Positions 36,711 to 46,316 of a stretch of DNA of 64,000 bases are shown here, in pieces. Position 1 is the stretch's first letter, and every line of letters begins with the position of its first letter. A program made the position numbers and the translations under genes. The stretch covers positions 186,001 to 250,000 of the forward strand of contig JAKSDQ010000071.1 of assembly GCA_022360015.1 (NCBI GenBank). Direction: 5' to 3'. The stretch is from Cytophagales bacterium (GTDB lineage Bacteria > Bacteroidota > Bacteroidia > Cytophagales > Cyclobacteriaceae). The notes below the pieces were generated by a model. It did not search any database and was not told the DNA's origin. It was given only the letters and a program-made list of their open reading frames with translations.

Positions 36711-38330
36711 TTAGTAGCCCGGGTTTTGAGGGTATTCGTTGCTTGTTCGGTCGATCTGATCTCTGGGTATGGGCCGGAGCCTGTGAAAATCCTCAATGTT
36801 AGGTGATGCATCGGGATTGTGAAGCCTTACTCTTTCAAGCAGGGTACCGGTACGTTTCAGATCAAACCACCGGAATTTCTCGCCTGCCAGCTCCCTGGCC
36901 CTTTCCTCCAGAATAAAGTCCAGATCCAATTCACCGGCAGTAATTTCCATATCCGCTTCTTTGCCTTCCCAGGCAGCCCGACGGCGGATTTCATTGATAT
37001 ATTGAACACCTTCATCTACCTTACCCTGCATCATCAGGGCCTCGGCAACCAACAAATACATTTCTGCCAGCCTTACTACTATAAAATCCCTGGAACCTTC
37101 TGTCTGCTGAACGGTTAATCTTTCGGGGTCGATGAACTTGTTCAGAGAAGGGAACCACCTTTTATTGATTTGCCGCAGAGACATTTCAGGGTCTGTAGAG
37201 GCCGGATCCACGTCTACCCAAAAATAAGGTTTACTTTTTTGGATATCATCAGGCACTGCATAAGGTACCACATAAAAAGCTGTGTCGCCCAATTGCATGT
37301 TCTCAGGAAGGTTTTCCTGATTATTGGCAAACCAGACCACTTTAAATCCTTCGTCATAACGGCGATCCATTTCCGTCTTATAGAGGCTCAGGAAATAAGG
37401 GGTCGGTTGGAATCGCTTCCAAGGACGTCCATTGGCAATATCCCTTTCCATGCCAAGGATTTTATCGTATTCAGCCAAAAAGTACAGATGGCCACGGCTT
37501 CCGCCATCATTGGTAAAAGGATCGGAGGTATATTGCACTGACCAAACGACCTCTTCATTGAGTTCATTGTCCTGATTCCAGATTTGCCCCCAGGGTCTTA
37601 CCAGGTCAAAATCGGAATAGTTGATCACATTTTTAGCCAGTCTTTCCGCTTCATCCCAGTTTTCCAAAACCAGATGAACCCTGGCGAGAATTGCCTCGGC
37701 CGCCGGTTTTGTAGCCCGGCCATAATCACCCTGTACAGTGGGTAAATTGGCAATGGCAAATTCCAGGTCGGGAATAATTCCTTCAGTATAAATCTGCTCT
37801 GCCGGGGTACGGTTGGCTTCAGTTTCCACGTCGACAGTTGCTTCCAATGTGAAGTGCACATCGCCATACATTTGTACCAGATGGAAGTAGTAAAAAGCAC
37901 GGAGAAACCTCACCTCGGCGATTCTTACATTTTTAATTCCCTCATCCAATCCCTGGACCACATCACGCTCTGCGAAATCAATCACTGTATTGCCGGTATT
38001 AATGGCCTCGTAAAACCAGTTCCAGATATTCCTGAAATAACTTTCATCCGGATTAAGGGCAGCGGTATAATCGTTTACAGCCTTGCGACCCCCATCAGCA
38101 CCTTTGGTGTAAATATCAGTACCAAATACAGAAACGGTAAAACCTTCTTCCCGTCCATAGTACCTTCTTAATCTCTCATAAACGGCGTTGACGCCATCTT
38201 CCCAGCCTTCCGCAGTGGTGTAATGGCTTTCCGCAGTAACATCGGTGACATTGTTTTCATCCAATTTATCCGTACAGGCCAATCCCAAAATGGTAAGTAT
38301 GGCCATTAATATATAATTGATTCTTTTCAT
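36711..38330 (-). CDS. SusD/RagB-type outer-membrane nutrient-binding lipoprotein
   Basis: 539 residues with a lipoprotein signal (ILGLACTDK, lipid Cys19). SusD features: long N-terminal helical TPR scaffold with NTVIDFAE, EVRFLRAFYYFHLVQMYGDVHF (about 122-145), and the C-terminal RWFDLKRTGTLLERV and LRPIPRDQID blocks. Forms the lid of the SusC transporter channel. No glycosidase, peptidase or sulfatase lies next to it, so the ligand is unknown. Last gene of the sigma-fecR-susC-susD array. Confidence 0.95.
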   Translation of the reverse strand: MKRINYILMAILTILGLACTDKLDENNVTDVTAESHYTTAEGWEDGVNAVYERLRRYYGREEGFTVSVFGTDIYTKGADGGRKAVNDYTAALNPDESYFRNIWNWFYEAINTGNTVIDFAERDVVQGLDEGIKNVRIAEVRFLRAFYYFHLVQMYGDVHFTLEATVDVETEANRTPAEQIYTEGIIPDLEFAIANLPTVQGDYGRATKPAAEAILARVHLVLENWDEAERLAKNVINYSDFDLVRPWGQIWNQDNELNEEVVWSVQYTSDPFTNDGGSRGHLYFLAEYDKILGMERDIANGRPWKRFQPTPYFLSLYKTEMDRRYDEGFKVVWFANNQENLPENMQLGDTAFYVVPYAVPDDIQKSKPYFWVDVDPASTDPEMSLRQINKRWFPSLNKFIDPERLTVQQTEGSRDFIVVRLAEMYLLVAEALMMQGKVDEGVQYINEIRRRAAWEGKEADMEITAGELDLDFILEERARELAGEKFRWFDLKRTGTLLERVRLHNPDASPNIEDFHRLRPIPRDQIDRTSNEYPQNPGY

Positions 38331-38348
38331 TTCCTTGTGTTTTGATAG

Positions 38349-41300
38349 TTAGAAAGTGGCATTGATACCAAACACGAATACCCTGAGACCAGGTACGTCA
38401 GCCGATAACTCAGCCTGTCTTTCCGCCCCGAAATCAGCCCTGTCCCTACGGGTTTCCGGCGTTCTTGTTATTTCAGGATCCAGGTTTCTCAAGTCATCAT
38501 CGCGGGCCCATATAAGAGGTTGTTGTGCGGTAGCATAAATTCTAAGAGATGACAAGGGCAGTCTTTCCATAAATTTTTCAGGAACATTGTATCCCATGGA
38601 AATGCTTCTGATCTTCAAAAATGAACCATCTTTGTAAGAAAGCGTCGAACCCCAAACGGGACGTTCCTGGTCCTCATTGGGCCGGGGGTTAGCATTGGTA
38701 GGGTTGGTAGGCGTCCAATAATCCACATCCAGGTTGTTGTACCGGCCAAATAAGGTATTGTTGTTGTCATGAAATCTGCTGCGAACCATTTGTCCCCAAC
38801 GCGCAAAAACGAATACGGAGAGGTCGAAGCCTTTATATTCAAACCTGTTAGTGATACTGCCACCCCAGTCGGGTTGGTCTGATCCCAGAATAATCCTGTC
38901 GTCACCGTCAATTCGTCCGTTTCCATCCTGATCCCTTACTTTGATTTCACCAGGCTGCTGGCTGAAGCCCTGTGCTTCATCAACCTCATCCAATTGCCAT
39001 ATACCGATTTTTTCATAGTCGAAATAGGTCGTCATAGGTTCGCCTATGAACCATTGATTTCCGATATCATCATCTTTTCCGCCAAAGAGTTCAACGATTT
39101 CCTCCCGGTTTCGGTTAAATACGATATCCGTAGTCCATTTAAAGCCTCCGGGATTGTCTATATTCACGGAAGATAGCTGTATTTCAAAACCAGTATTTCT
39201 GGTTGATCCGACATTCTCCTGGATGAAGTCAAACCCTGAGGTAGTGGGCAACTGACGATTCATGATCAAATCTTCGGTATCGGCAATGTAATACTCAAAA
39301 GCACCGCTGATTCTGCCATTAAGAACGCTAAAATCCACACCGGCATTAAAAGTAGTGGTACTCTCCCATTGCAGGTTTTCGTTAGGAATCAGGTCAGGTC
39401 TGAAACCAATAGCAGCATCTTCGCCAAAAGCATACATTGTCCGGGCCAGCCTTCCCTGGGAAATATTTGGCCGCAGACCGGCCGTATTACCGACCTGCCC
39501 ATAGCTTACTCTCAGCTTTAAATCCTGAAATATACTTTGATTGTCCATGAAGCCTTCATCGATCAATCTCCAGGCAAAAGCAGCCGACGGAAATACCCCC
39601 CATTTATTGTCTTCGGCCAACCGTGATGAACCATCTGCTCTAACGGTAGCTGTAAAGAGGTATTTATCGAATAAACCATATTGAACCCGGCCCATCCAGG
39701 AAAGAATAGCCCATTCCCTTAATTCGCTACCAAGTTCCCTCACCAACGGTGCAGAGCCCAGGTTGTAAAATTTGGCTGACTCAAAAGGCTGATCCAGTAC
39801 GTCGGTAAAACTCTCCTCAAATCGCTCTTCCTGGATGCTGAAAAGGCCTGTAACGTTGAGGCTATGATCGCCAAAGGTTTTGTTCCACTGCAGAATGTTT
39901 TCAAGCGTGTAGTTGAATGTGGTTTGGTTTTCTACCCTGGAACGTGGTGCGCCTTCGGCCCTGGCGCTGGTAAATCGTCCCTGAAACAAGCCCCGCCGGC
40001 GGATTTGTGCGTCGGGTCCGAAATTCACCTGAAAGTTCAGGTCATCGGTAATCTTATAATTCGCATAAAGACTGCTGAATATCCGGTATCTGCGGCGTTC
40101 ATCAATAAAGGCACCATCTGTCACATCGGCCAGCGGGTTGACCCTTAACCCATCAGTAGTAGGCCTGAAGCGCAGGGTTCCGTCATCATTAAATGGCCTG
40201 CCAAGGGGATTGTTGGCAAGTGCTTCTCCCCATGGGTTGGGACCCCAGTTCTGAATGGAGTGGGTGAGCAATGTTGAGGTACCCACCTTCAATCGCTCAC
40301 TGATCTTGTGATCCAGATTGACCCTGACTGTAAAGCGGTCAAAGTCCTGCGTTTTGGTAATCCCTCTTTCATTAAAATAGTTGAAACTTACGTTGAAAGT
40401 GGTTTTTTCACCACCACCATCAACACTGAGCTGATGACTTTGCTGATGGCCACTTTGCAAAATTAATTCCTGGTAATCGTTCCAGGCATAACCGTCGGCA
40501 ATGCTTTCCAGTTCCACCTGCTCGAACAAAATCGCGTCTAAATTCGGATCGGTCACATCGCTGGGGTACTGCCCGGTGGTTCTCCTTGACTCCCTTTTGT
40601 ATTCAGCAAATTCTTCCCCATTCATCATGTCCACTTTACCGTAGGCTTCGACCGGGCCAAAATATCCGTTGTAAGAGATATTGGTTTTTCCCTGGCGACC
40701 TCTTTTGGTTGTAATCAAGACCACACCGTTTGCCCCCCTGGAACCATAAATGGCAGTAGCTGAGGCATCTTTCAGGATTTCCATCGATTCGATATCCGCT
40801 GGGTTAATGTCATTGATAGTCCCTGAAAACGGAATTCCGTCTACTACAAACAGGGGATTGTTACCTGCCACAAAGGAACGGCGGCCCCTGACCCTGACCT
40901 GAACGTCCTGGCCCGGACGGTTTCCGAGAGCAACCACATCCACACCGGGTGCCCTGCCTTGCAAGGCCTGCTGGGCATTCATAACAGGCACTTCCATAAT
41001 ATCCTGGGCCGAAACCGAAGATATCGCACCCGTGACATCCTTTTTTTCCTGGGTACCATAGCCAATAACGACCACTTCCGAAAGGGATTGCACATCAGGA
41101 GACATTAATAAATCAATTACGGTCCGGCCGCCAATTGTAACTTCTTCCGCCGTATACCCCACCGAAGAAAAAACCAGCGTTGTAGCATCATCAGGCACTG
41201 AAAGTGTATACTTCCCATTAACATCAGTGACTGTACCTATAGAGGTTCCCTTCACCAGTATATTGACACCTGGCAAAGGTTCATCGTTGGATACATCTTT

Positions 41301-41795
41301 TACTGTACCGGTAATATCCCTGTCGATCAACTTCCGGTCCGACCATTTACTTAAATCTTGCACTTCGTTTAGGGATTGCCCGTTCTTACGGCCACCGACA
41401 TCATTGTTGGCTGGTTCCAACGGTTTGACTATCGAATCGGGTTTAATCTTATAAATACCATAGACATTTTCACTAATCCTTTCAAACCTTAACCCAATGG
41501 GACTCAAAAGAAGTTGCAGACCCTTTTCTAAATCCGTGCCTAACTCCTTCTGGCTCAAGGTGACCCTTTTGCCCAGAACCAAATCGCTGGCATAATTAAA
41601 ACGCACCCGGTGTTTGTTTTCCAGGTTATCCAGCGCCGTTTTCAGTGATAGTGAAGTTTCCTGATCGCCTCTTCCAATGCTTTCATCCGGGAAGTAACCG
41701 CCCAACGCCAAATCCTGGGTGTGAGCGGTTAACCAGAGAAAACAAGATGCACAAAACAGCAGAAAAAAACTGTGTTTAGGTAGTTTCTGTTTCAT
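38349..41795 (-). CDS. SusC/RagA TonB-dependent transporter with STN domain
   Basis: 1148 residues. Signal peptide ending near LTAHTQD; STN domain (about 45-118, KTALDNLENKHRVRFNYAS) that signals to FecR; carboxypeptidase-regulatory domain (about 158-235, GTVKDVSNDEPLPGVNILVKG); TonB box/plug with EVVVIGYGTQEKKDVTGAIS (about 240-260) and LQGRAPGVDV; then a 22-strand barrel ending in aromatic GINATF. The STN domain marks it as the regulated transporter of the adjacent sigma/FecR pair. Eighteen bases before susD. Confidence 0.96.
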   Translation of the reverse strand: MKQKLPKHSFFLLFCASCFLWLTAHTQDLALGGYFPDESIGRGDQETSLSLKTALDNLENKHRVRFNYASDLVLGKRVTLSQKELGTDLEKGLQLLLSPIGLRFERISENVYGIYKIKPDSIVKPLEPANNDVGGRKNGQSLNEVQDLSKWSDRKLIDRDITGTVKDVSNDEPLPGVNILVKGTSIGTVTDVNGKYTLSVPDDATTLVFSSVGYTAEEVTIGGRTVIDLLMSPDVQSLSEVVVIGYGTQEKKDVTGAISSVSAQDIMEVPVMNAQQALQGRAPGVDVVALGNRPGQDVQVRVRGRRSFVAGNNPLFVVDGIPFSGTINDINPADIESMEILKDASATAIYGSRGANGVVLITTKRGRQGKTNISYNGYFGPVEAYGKVDMMNGEEFAEYKRESRRTTGQYPSDVTDPNLDAILFEQVELESIADGYAWNDYQELILQSGHQQSHQLSVDGGGEKTTFNVSFNYFNERGITKTQDFDRFTVRVNLDHKISERLKVGTSTLLTHSIQNWGPNPWGEALANNPLGRPFNDDGTLRFRPTTDGLRVNPLADVTDGAFIDERRRYRIFSSLYANYKITDDLNFQVNFGPDAQIRRRGLFQGRFTSARAEGAPRSRVENQTTFNYTLENILQWNKTFGDHSLNVTGLFSIQEERFEESFTDVLDQPFESAKFYNLGSAPLVRELGSELREWAILSWMGRVQYGLFDKYLFTATVRADGSSRLAEDNKWGVFPSAAFAWRLIDEGFMDNQSIFQDLKLRVSYGQVGNTAGLRPNISQGRLARTMYAFGEDAAIGFRPDLIPNENLQWESTTTFNAGVDFSVLNGRISGAFEYYIADTEDLIMNRQLPTTSGFDFIQENVGSTRNTGFEIQLSSVNIDNPGGFKWTTDIVFNRNREEIVELFGGKDDDIGNQWFIGEPMTTYFDYEKIGIWQLDEVDEAQGFSQQPGEIKVRDQDGNGRIDGDDRIILGSDQPDWGGSITNRFEYKGFDLSVFVFARWGQMVRSRFHDNNNTLFGRYNNLDVDYWTPTNPTNANPRPNEDQERPVWGSTLSYKDGSFLKIRSISMGYNVPEKFMERLPLSSLRIYATAQQPLIWARDDDLRNLDPEITRTPETRRDRADFGAERQAELSADVPGLRVFVFGINATF

Positions 41796-41834
41796 AATGA
41801 ACTAACTTTAAGTGTTTATACTAATAATTAATCT

Positions 41835-41871
41835 GACTGCCCCTTTGACTGACCGAATTTTGGGGGCAGTC
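41835..41871. promoter_or_regulatory. Hairpin between fecR and susC
   Basis: GACTGCCCC (41835-41843) and GGGGCAGTC (41863-41871), a perfect 9-bp stem located two bases after the fecR stop and about 40 bases before the susC ATG. Without a T-run on the minus strand it is more likely an mRNA processing or stabilising element than a terminator; on the plus strand it is followed by a T-rich stretch. Confidence 0.55.
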
Positions 41872-41873
41872 TT

Positions 41874-42935
41874 TTACTTTTTGTCTTTTAACATGACCTC
41901 ATTTTTATACTGAATAATTTCTAATTCGAAAGATTTTTGGATGGTTGTCAATAAGATTTGTAAGTTGTCTACAGGCGTAGATCCCGTAAACCTGAGATTA
42001 GCTATTTCCTGATTCTCAAACTGCAATTGTATCCCATGGCTATCATTTAGTTCCACAGCTATTTCCTGCAACGACAGATTATCAAAATACAACTCGTTCT
42101 TTTTCCAAAGGGAATATAAATCGGGTTCTTTCACTGTTTTGACTGCCAATGGCTTGTTAGGTCCCACCTGTGCCAGGTCACCCGGCTTCATCAGGTATTC
42201 TTCCCGGGCATCGAGGTCACGCGCTAACGTCTTGAGTTTTATCTGTCCTGAATTTAATACTACCTGTATTTCGCCCCGGCGGTCCTTGACATTAAACCTG
42301 GTTCCAATGACTTCTATATCCAGATTACTGGTATGCACAGTAAATTTTTTATGCTTTTGTGTAGTTACCTCGTCACTTACAATCACCAGGTCATTTTTGT
42401 CCCGCCCCTGAACTTCAAGCTTTCTCTCTACCTTAAAAAAAGCCTCCCCATCTAACCAGACTTCGCGATGATTCACAAGGGACCAATCATCGGAATAACG
42501 CACTTTTGAATTTGCATAAAGATAAACCACCGACCCATCAGGAAGGTTCACGATACGGGTTTTTCCATACGATGTATCTGCTGTTATCAATGGCGCATAG
42601 AAAAAGAACCGGAATATCAATACAGAAGCAATGAGAACGATTGTAACGGCCGCTGCCACACGTGTATAGGGATTTAAAATTTTGTGAAAGGGAGCGGCGG
42701 GTCTATCCTTCTTTCTTCCCTGCATTTCCACTATAGTTGATTTAATGTTACCAAACATCCTTTCCGTCGTTTGCTTATCCACTTTGCGTCCCTGGTCAAG
42801 CTTTGACCATATCTCATACAGGATCTCCCGGTATTCATCCTCATCATCCTCCTGCAGGTAAGTATACAGCCGCTGCAATTCCTCATGTGAACAACGGTCA
42901 TCCAAATATTTGCGCAGCAATTCTTGCTTTTTCAT
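41874..42935 (-). CDS. FecR-type anti-sigma factor
   Basis: 353 residues: cytoplasmic sigma-binding N terminus (1-90), one membrane helix (about 92-113), and periplasmic FecR domain with TADTSYGKTRIVNLPDGSVVYL and FTVHTSNLDIEVIGTRFNVKD, ending with a DUF4974 domain (LSLQEIAVELNDSHGIQLQFEN). Holds the cognate ECF sigma factor until the STN domain of SusC signals substrate. Between the sigma gene (230-base gap) and susC (78-base gap). Confidence 0.95.
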   Translation of the reverse strand: MKKQELLRKYLDDRCSHEELQRLYTYLQEDDEDEYREILYEIWSKLDQGRKVDKQTTERMFGNIKSTIVEMQGRKKDRPAAPFHKILNPYTRVAAAVTIVLIASVLIFRFFFYAPLITADTSYGKTRIVNLPDGSVVYLYANSKVRYSDDWSLVNHREVWLDGEAFFKVERKLEVQGRDKNDLVIVSDEVTTQKHKKFTVHTSNLDIEVIGTRFNVKDRRGEIQVVLNSGQIKLKTLARDLDAREEYLMKPGDLAQVGPNKPLAVKTVKEPDLYSLWKKNELYFDNLSLQEIAVELNDSHGIQLQFENQEIANLRFTGSTPVDNLQILLTTIQKSFELEIIQYKNEVMLKDKK

Positions 42936-43165
42936 AGATCATCATGCATTAAGTTCTGTTGTTATAAGATATACAACCGGCAGGCGGCAAAAAATTACTC
43001 TAAAAAAATTTGGCTGTGATTTTTTTAATAAAAGCAGTGTATTTGAATAAAAGATATGATTTTAATAAAAAAATGGCTGAAAATTAGAAAATTTTAAATA
43101 AATTGATGCGATCATACCACTGCTACATCTGCAGTAATACAGAGAAACCTGCGGATGCAGAATGA

Positions 43166-43693
43166 TTACAAAAGCAACTGCTGCTTTATTTTTTTGGTGG
43201 CTTTGAGGAGTTGGGACTTTACGGTGTGGACGGAAATATCCAACATTTTGGCGATGTCTTCATGGCTCATTCCGTCCTCGTAACTCATTTTAAAAATAAT
43301 TTGTCTCTTTTCAGGGAGTGCATCAATGGCCAGAAGCGCTACTTCTTCACATTCATGATAAGCTATTTCCCCTACAACCTCCAAAGGTGGCCAGGGGCAT
43401 TGATCCAGGTACCTCTGTTTCAACAGCTTAGCTTTTGCGGAACTTTTAAGATAGTTAAAAGCACAGTTTCGGACGATGCGAAAAAGATAGGCATCGAAAG
43501 AATAGTTCACACTAACTTCTGCGCGATGATTCCATAAACTGACAAAAACCTGCTGAACAATATCCTCTGACGCATCACTGTCTTTAGTTATTTTCAAAGC
43601 GTAATAATAGAGCCTGTCTTTGTACAGGTCAAAAATCTTTCTGAACGCTTTTTGGTTCCCCCGGACCAGTTGTTTAATAAGACTGTTCTTCAT
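43166..43693 (-). CDS. ECF sigma factor (RNA polymerase sigma-70 family)
   Basis: 175 residues. Region 2: AFRKIFDLYKDRLYYYALKITKD and SEDIVQQVFVSLW; region 4: LPEKRQIIFKMSYEDGMSHEDIAKMLDISVHTVKSQL with the helix-turn-helix. Typical of the Bacteroidota RagB/SusD-linked sigma-70 ECF group. Pairs with the FecR at 41874-42935 and should drive the sus operon below it. Confidence 0.96.
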   Translation of the reverse strand: MKNSLIKQLVRGNQKAFRKIFDLYKDRLYYYALKITKDSDASEDIVQQVFVSLWNHRAEVSVNYSFDAYLFRIVRNCAFNYLKSSAKAKLLKQRYLDQCPWPPLEVVGEIAYHECEEVALLAIDALPEKRQIIFKMSYEDGMSHEDIAKMLDISVHTVKSQLLKATKKIKQQLLL

Positions 43694-44322
43694 CTAAAAA
43701 ACTTCTCACGCGCTAAATCATACTAACTAAATGATACTAATATTATGCAATTAAACCCAATTATACAACCGGTTGCGTGCTTTTTTATGAAGCTTTTATC
43801 ATCCCTTAAACCCAAATGGACTATATCCCCAAGGGCTCAACTTACTTCTCCCGGCCTGTTTCTTCCATACTTTTTTTGATAGGACAACGCCGCTTAGAAA
43901 AATTAATTCCTTTTCAATAGCCCCTTCACGCATTTCACACACGGGCTGGCATTCAAAGTCCCACATTTTACTCAGCATTACTTACGTTTTTCCCGGAATT
44001 AGCTGCCAGGTAGCCATAGGAGCATGTAGAGGTACAGTAGGGGTAAATCCCTTGGTAAATACAGTCAAAATGTTAAATCCACTTTTGCAACTTCAATGTT
44101 TTACCTTTGAAAGTCACAAAATTGGGGTGAAAACACGCTATTCTCCATGATATGGCGTTACCAAATTTAAAGGACTATTTGTAAAAAGAATAAACAGGGT
44201 TATGTAATTGGCAGATATCAGTATAATATACACCAACGAAAGCCGGGTGGATGGACCCGGGGCCAATTTAGTAGGTCTGGATTTTGGCATTGAATTTTAA
44301 CTTTCATAAATTCCAGGGGTTA
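43694..44322. other. Intergenic region upstream of the HD gene
   Basis: About 630 bases, divergent promoters expected. A 30-codon frame from ATG 43787 to TGA 43877-43879 (MKLLSSLKPKW...FLPYFF) is open but unsupported. From 44201 a 29-codon stretch (SIIYTNESRVDGPG, LVGLDFGIEF) ending in TAA at 44298-44300 reads like protein and may be the end of a decayed gene. TACCTTTG at 44102-44109 is a possible -7 box. Nothing else recognised. Confidence 0.35.
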
Positions 44323-44928
44323 ATGAAGAAGGAAATAACTGCGGAAACGGAAAATTATGTCAGGAAACTTTTAAAAAAGCTTCCGCCCTATCTCACATAT
44401 CACAACATCAATCATACCACCCGGGTGGTAGACTCAGTGATAACAATTGCCTGTAATTGTGATTTGTCTGAAGATGAAAAAGAAATACTGGTGCTGTCTG
44501 CCTGGTTTCATGACACCGGCTTTATCAAAACTTACCGGGGACATGAAGAGGAAAGCCAACAAATTGCCTCAGCTTTTTTAGCATTGCAAAACTATCCCAG
44601 GGAAAAAATCAAGTTGGTAAACCGGTGCATCGATGCCACCAGAATAAGTCATCACCCCAAAGACTTGTTGGAAAAGATTATCCGTGATGCAGATTTGTAC
44701 CATTTGGCTAACAGTGATTATTTCACCATACTGGAAAACTTAAAAAAGGAATGGGAACATGTGCATCGGACCAGGATTAAAGATGAAGTGTGGTTTGTCC
44801 AGAATTTAAACTTTCTCGCCACCCATCGTTATTACACCTCCTATTGCCAACAACATTTAAAAGAGAAAAAACAAGAAAATCTTTTCAAAAATCTACAAAA
44901 AGTCGCGACATACAAGTGTTCCATATGA
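44323..44928 (+). CDS. HD-domain phosphohydrolase
   Basis: 201 residues from ATG 44323 (the frame extends to a TTG at 44284). Metal ligands of the HD superfamily: His31 in YHNINH, His63-Asp64 in WFHDTGF, Asp122 in IIRDADLYH; GHEEESQQIA (73-82) follows. The motif order matches the HD half of Pycsar-effector-type membrane proteins known in Bacteroidota, but no membrane helices follow: the protein ends with KVATYKCSI. Predicted nucleotide or phosphate-ester hydrolase; substrate unknown. It converges with the DUF2461 gene. Confidence 0.82.
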   Translation: MKKEITAETENYVRKLLKKLPPYLTYHNINHTTRVVDSVITIACNCDLSEDEKEILVLSAWFHDTGFIKTYRGHEEESQQIASAFLALQNYPREKIKLVNRCIDATRISHHPKDLLEKIIRDADLYHLANSDYFTILENLKKEWEHVHRTRIKDEVWFVQNLNFLATHRYYTSYCQQHLKEKKQENLFKNLQKVATYKCSI

Positions 44929-44946
44929 TAGCGCCTCATCTAAAAT

Positions 44947-45612
44947 TTATTGCATCGCCTGCATCAAAAAATCCTTGACTGAACGGCCTGCATGCCAGTA
45001 ATCCATGAGTGTTTCAGGAAGTTTTTCATCGGTGATATATTTGGCCGGAAGTTGGGTACCGTAGTAAAATTGCTTGTTGGCAATTAAAGGCTGCTTCTTA
45101 CTGATGTGCTGAAACTCCTTTGGTATTCTTTGATGTTTCTCTCCCATAATCTCTCCAAATGCTTCTTTAAAACGCTTGTTGTTAATTACTTTTTCAAATT
45201 GATCGGGGTTGTGGGCAATGTAAGTCCTGATTTTAAGAAGTTGATCTTTGTCAATCCCATGGGCGCCCCCATAGATGTCTATTCCTTTTGATGAAAACCT
45301 GAAATAAATACCGGGGATACTTTTATCTTTTCTGCCTGCCACCGAGATAATAGCCCCATAATGGGTGTTATAAGGGGTTTTGTCCGGAGAAAACCTGATA
45401 TCACGGTTAATGCGTAATAGCACGTCCCTGGCCTGAATAGTTACTTCCGGTTCTTCTGCGTTAATGCGCCCGATCATTTCATCCACCAATTGTGTAAACG
45501 GTTTTTTTACGGAAGTCTCATACCTTTTCCTGTTGGCATCAAACCAATCTTTGTTGTTGTTTTTTTCAAGTTCCTTAAAGAAAGCTATGAAATCTTTTGA
45601 GAGATATGACAT
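44947..45612 (-). CDS. DUF2461 family protein
   Basis: 221 residues. FFKELEKNNNKDWFDANRKRYE at the N terminus, then LLRINRDIRFSPDKTPYNTHYGA and YFRFSSKGIDIYGGAHG: the TIGR02453/DUF2461 signature. Cytoplasmic, widespread, no known function. ATG at 45612. Confidence 0.92.
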   Translation of the reverse strand: MSYLSKDFIAFFKELEKNNNKDWFDANRKRYETSVKKPFTQLVDEMIGRINAEEPEVTIQARDVLLRINRDIRFSPDKTPYNTHYGAIISVAGRKDKSIPGIYFRFSSKGIDIYGGAHGIDKDQLLKIRTYIAHNPDQFEKVINNKRFKEAFGEIMGEKHQRIPKEFQHISKKQPLIANKQFYYGTQLPAKYITDEKLPETLMDYWHAGRSVKDFLMQAMQ

Positions 45613-45659
45613 GAGGGGGTAAAATTAAAATGTCAATGAAAATGGGTTGAGGGGGTGGT

Positions 45660-45722
45660 AAATAAAAAAGGTGGGCCTTGTTAAGGCGATGTGGAGGTAG
45701 CCAGGCACCACCTCTTTTATTT
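45660..45722 (-). terminator. Long-stem terminator downstream of VOC gene
   Basis: AAATAAAAAAGGTGG (45660-45674) pairs with CCACCTCTTTTATTT (45708-45722) with one mismatch; on the minus strand the stem ends in CCACCTTTTTTATTT, a T-rich tail. Forty-two bases after the VOC stop. The 33-base loop can fold further (GCCTTGTTAAGGC). Confidence 0.7.
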
Positions 45723-45763
45723 ATTCAAGTTAAATCTTAGAAGTTACAAACAAATTCACGCGA

Positions 45764-46144
45764 TTATTTCATAGAATGAAAGGCAACACGATTGCCTTCG
45801 GTATCAATGAAATGAGCAATAAATCCATTTTCCCCTATGGAAGTTTTAGGAGTGACAACTTTTCCCCCGGCGGCTTCTACCTTTTCCAAAGGCGTATTAA
45901 GATCCGCTCCCCCGTTTAAGTAAACAATAGAACCTTTATCAGTAGGTTCATAACCTTCGCCAGACACAACAGCGCCCCCTACGCCCCCATCCTGTTGATT
46001 CCAGTTGGGAAGAAAACCAAATCTATGGTTATCCGATTGCATTTCATGTAATTCCCCGCCCAGCACTTCTGCATAAAATTTACAAGCCCTTTCGAAATTT
46101 TTGGCAGGTATTTCAAACCAGTTAATTGAGTTGGCCATGATCAT
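45764..46144 (-). CDS. VOC-family (glyoxalase/bleomycin-resistance fold) protein
   Basis: 126 residues. INWFEIPAKNFERACKFYAEVLGGEL opens a single VOC domain; GSIVYLNGGADLNTPLEKVEAAGGKVVTPKTSIGENGFIAHFIDTEGNRVAFHS closes it. The metal-ligand pattern (His/Glu) is not complete in my reading, so binding or non-glyoxalase function is possible. ATG at 46144 or 46138. Confidence 0.88.
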   Translation of the reverse strand: MIMANSINWFEIPAKNFERACKFYAEVLGGELHEMQSDNHRFGFLPNWNQQDGGVGGAVVSGEGYEPTDKGSIVYLNGGADLNTPLEKVEAAGGKVVTPKTSIGENGFIAHFIDTEGNRVAFHSMK

Positions 46145-46316
46145 TGAGTTTTAGGGTTAAATATTCATTTTGACAGTAACAAAAATACGCTGGCCTGAAC
46201 CTCAGAAAAAATCAAATATTTCAAAAACGTAGAATTTTAATAATCTCTAACTATCATCTTAAAAAATCTAAATCCCTATTTTTTTTTGTATTTTTGATAA
46301 AAAACGTAAGTTTTCA

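Noticed and set aside
43787-43879. 30-codon frame MKLLSSLKPKW before the HD gene
   Set aside because: Starts MK and ends in aromatic residues like the array peptides, but it has no LFPF core and no inverted-repeat arms.
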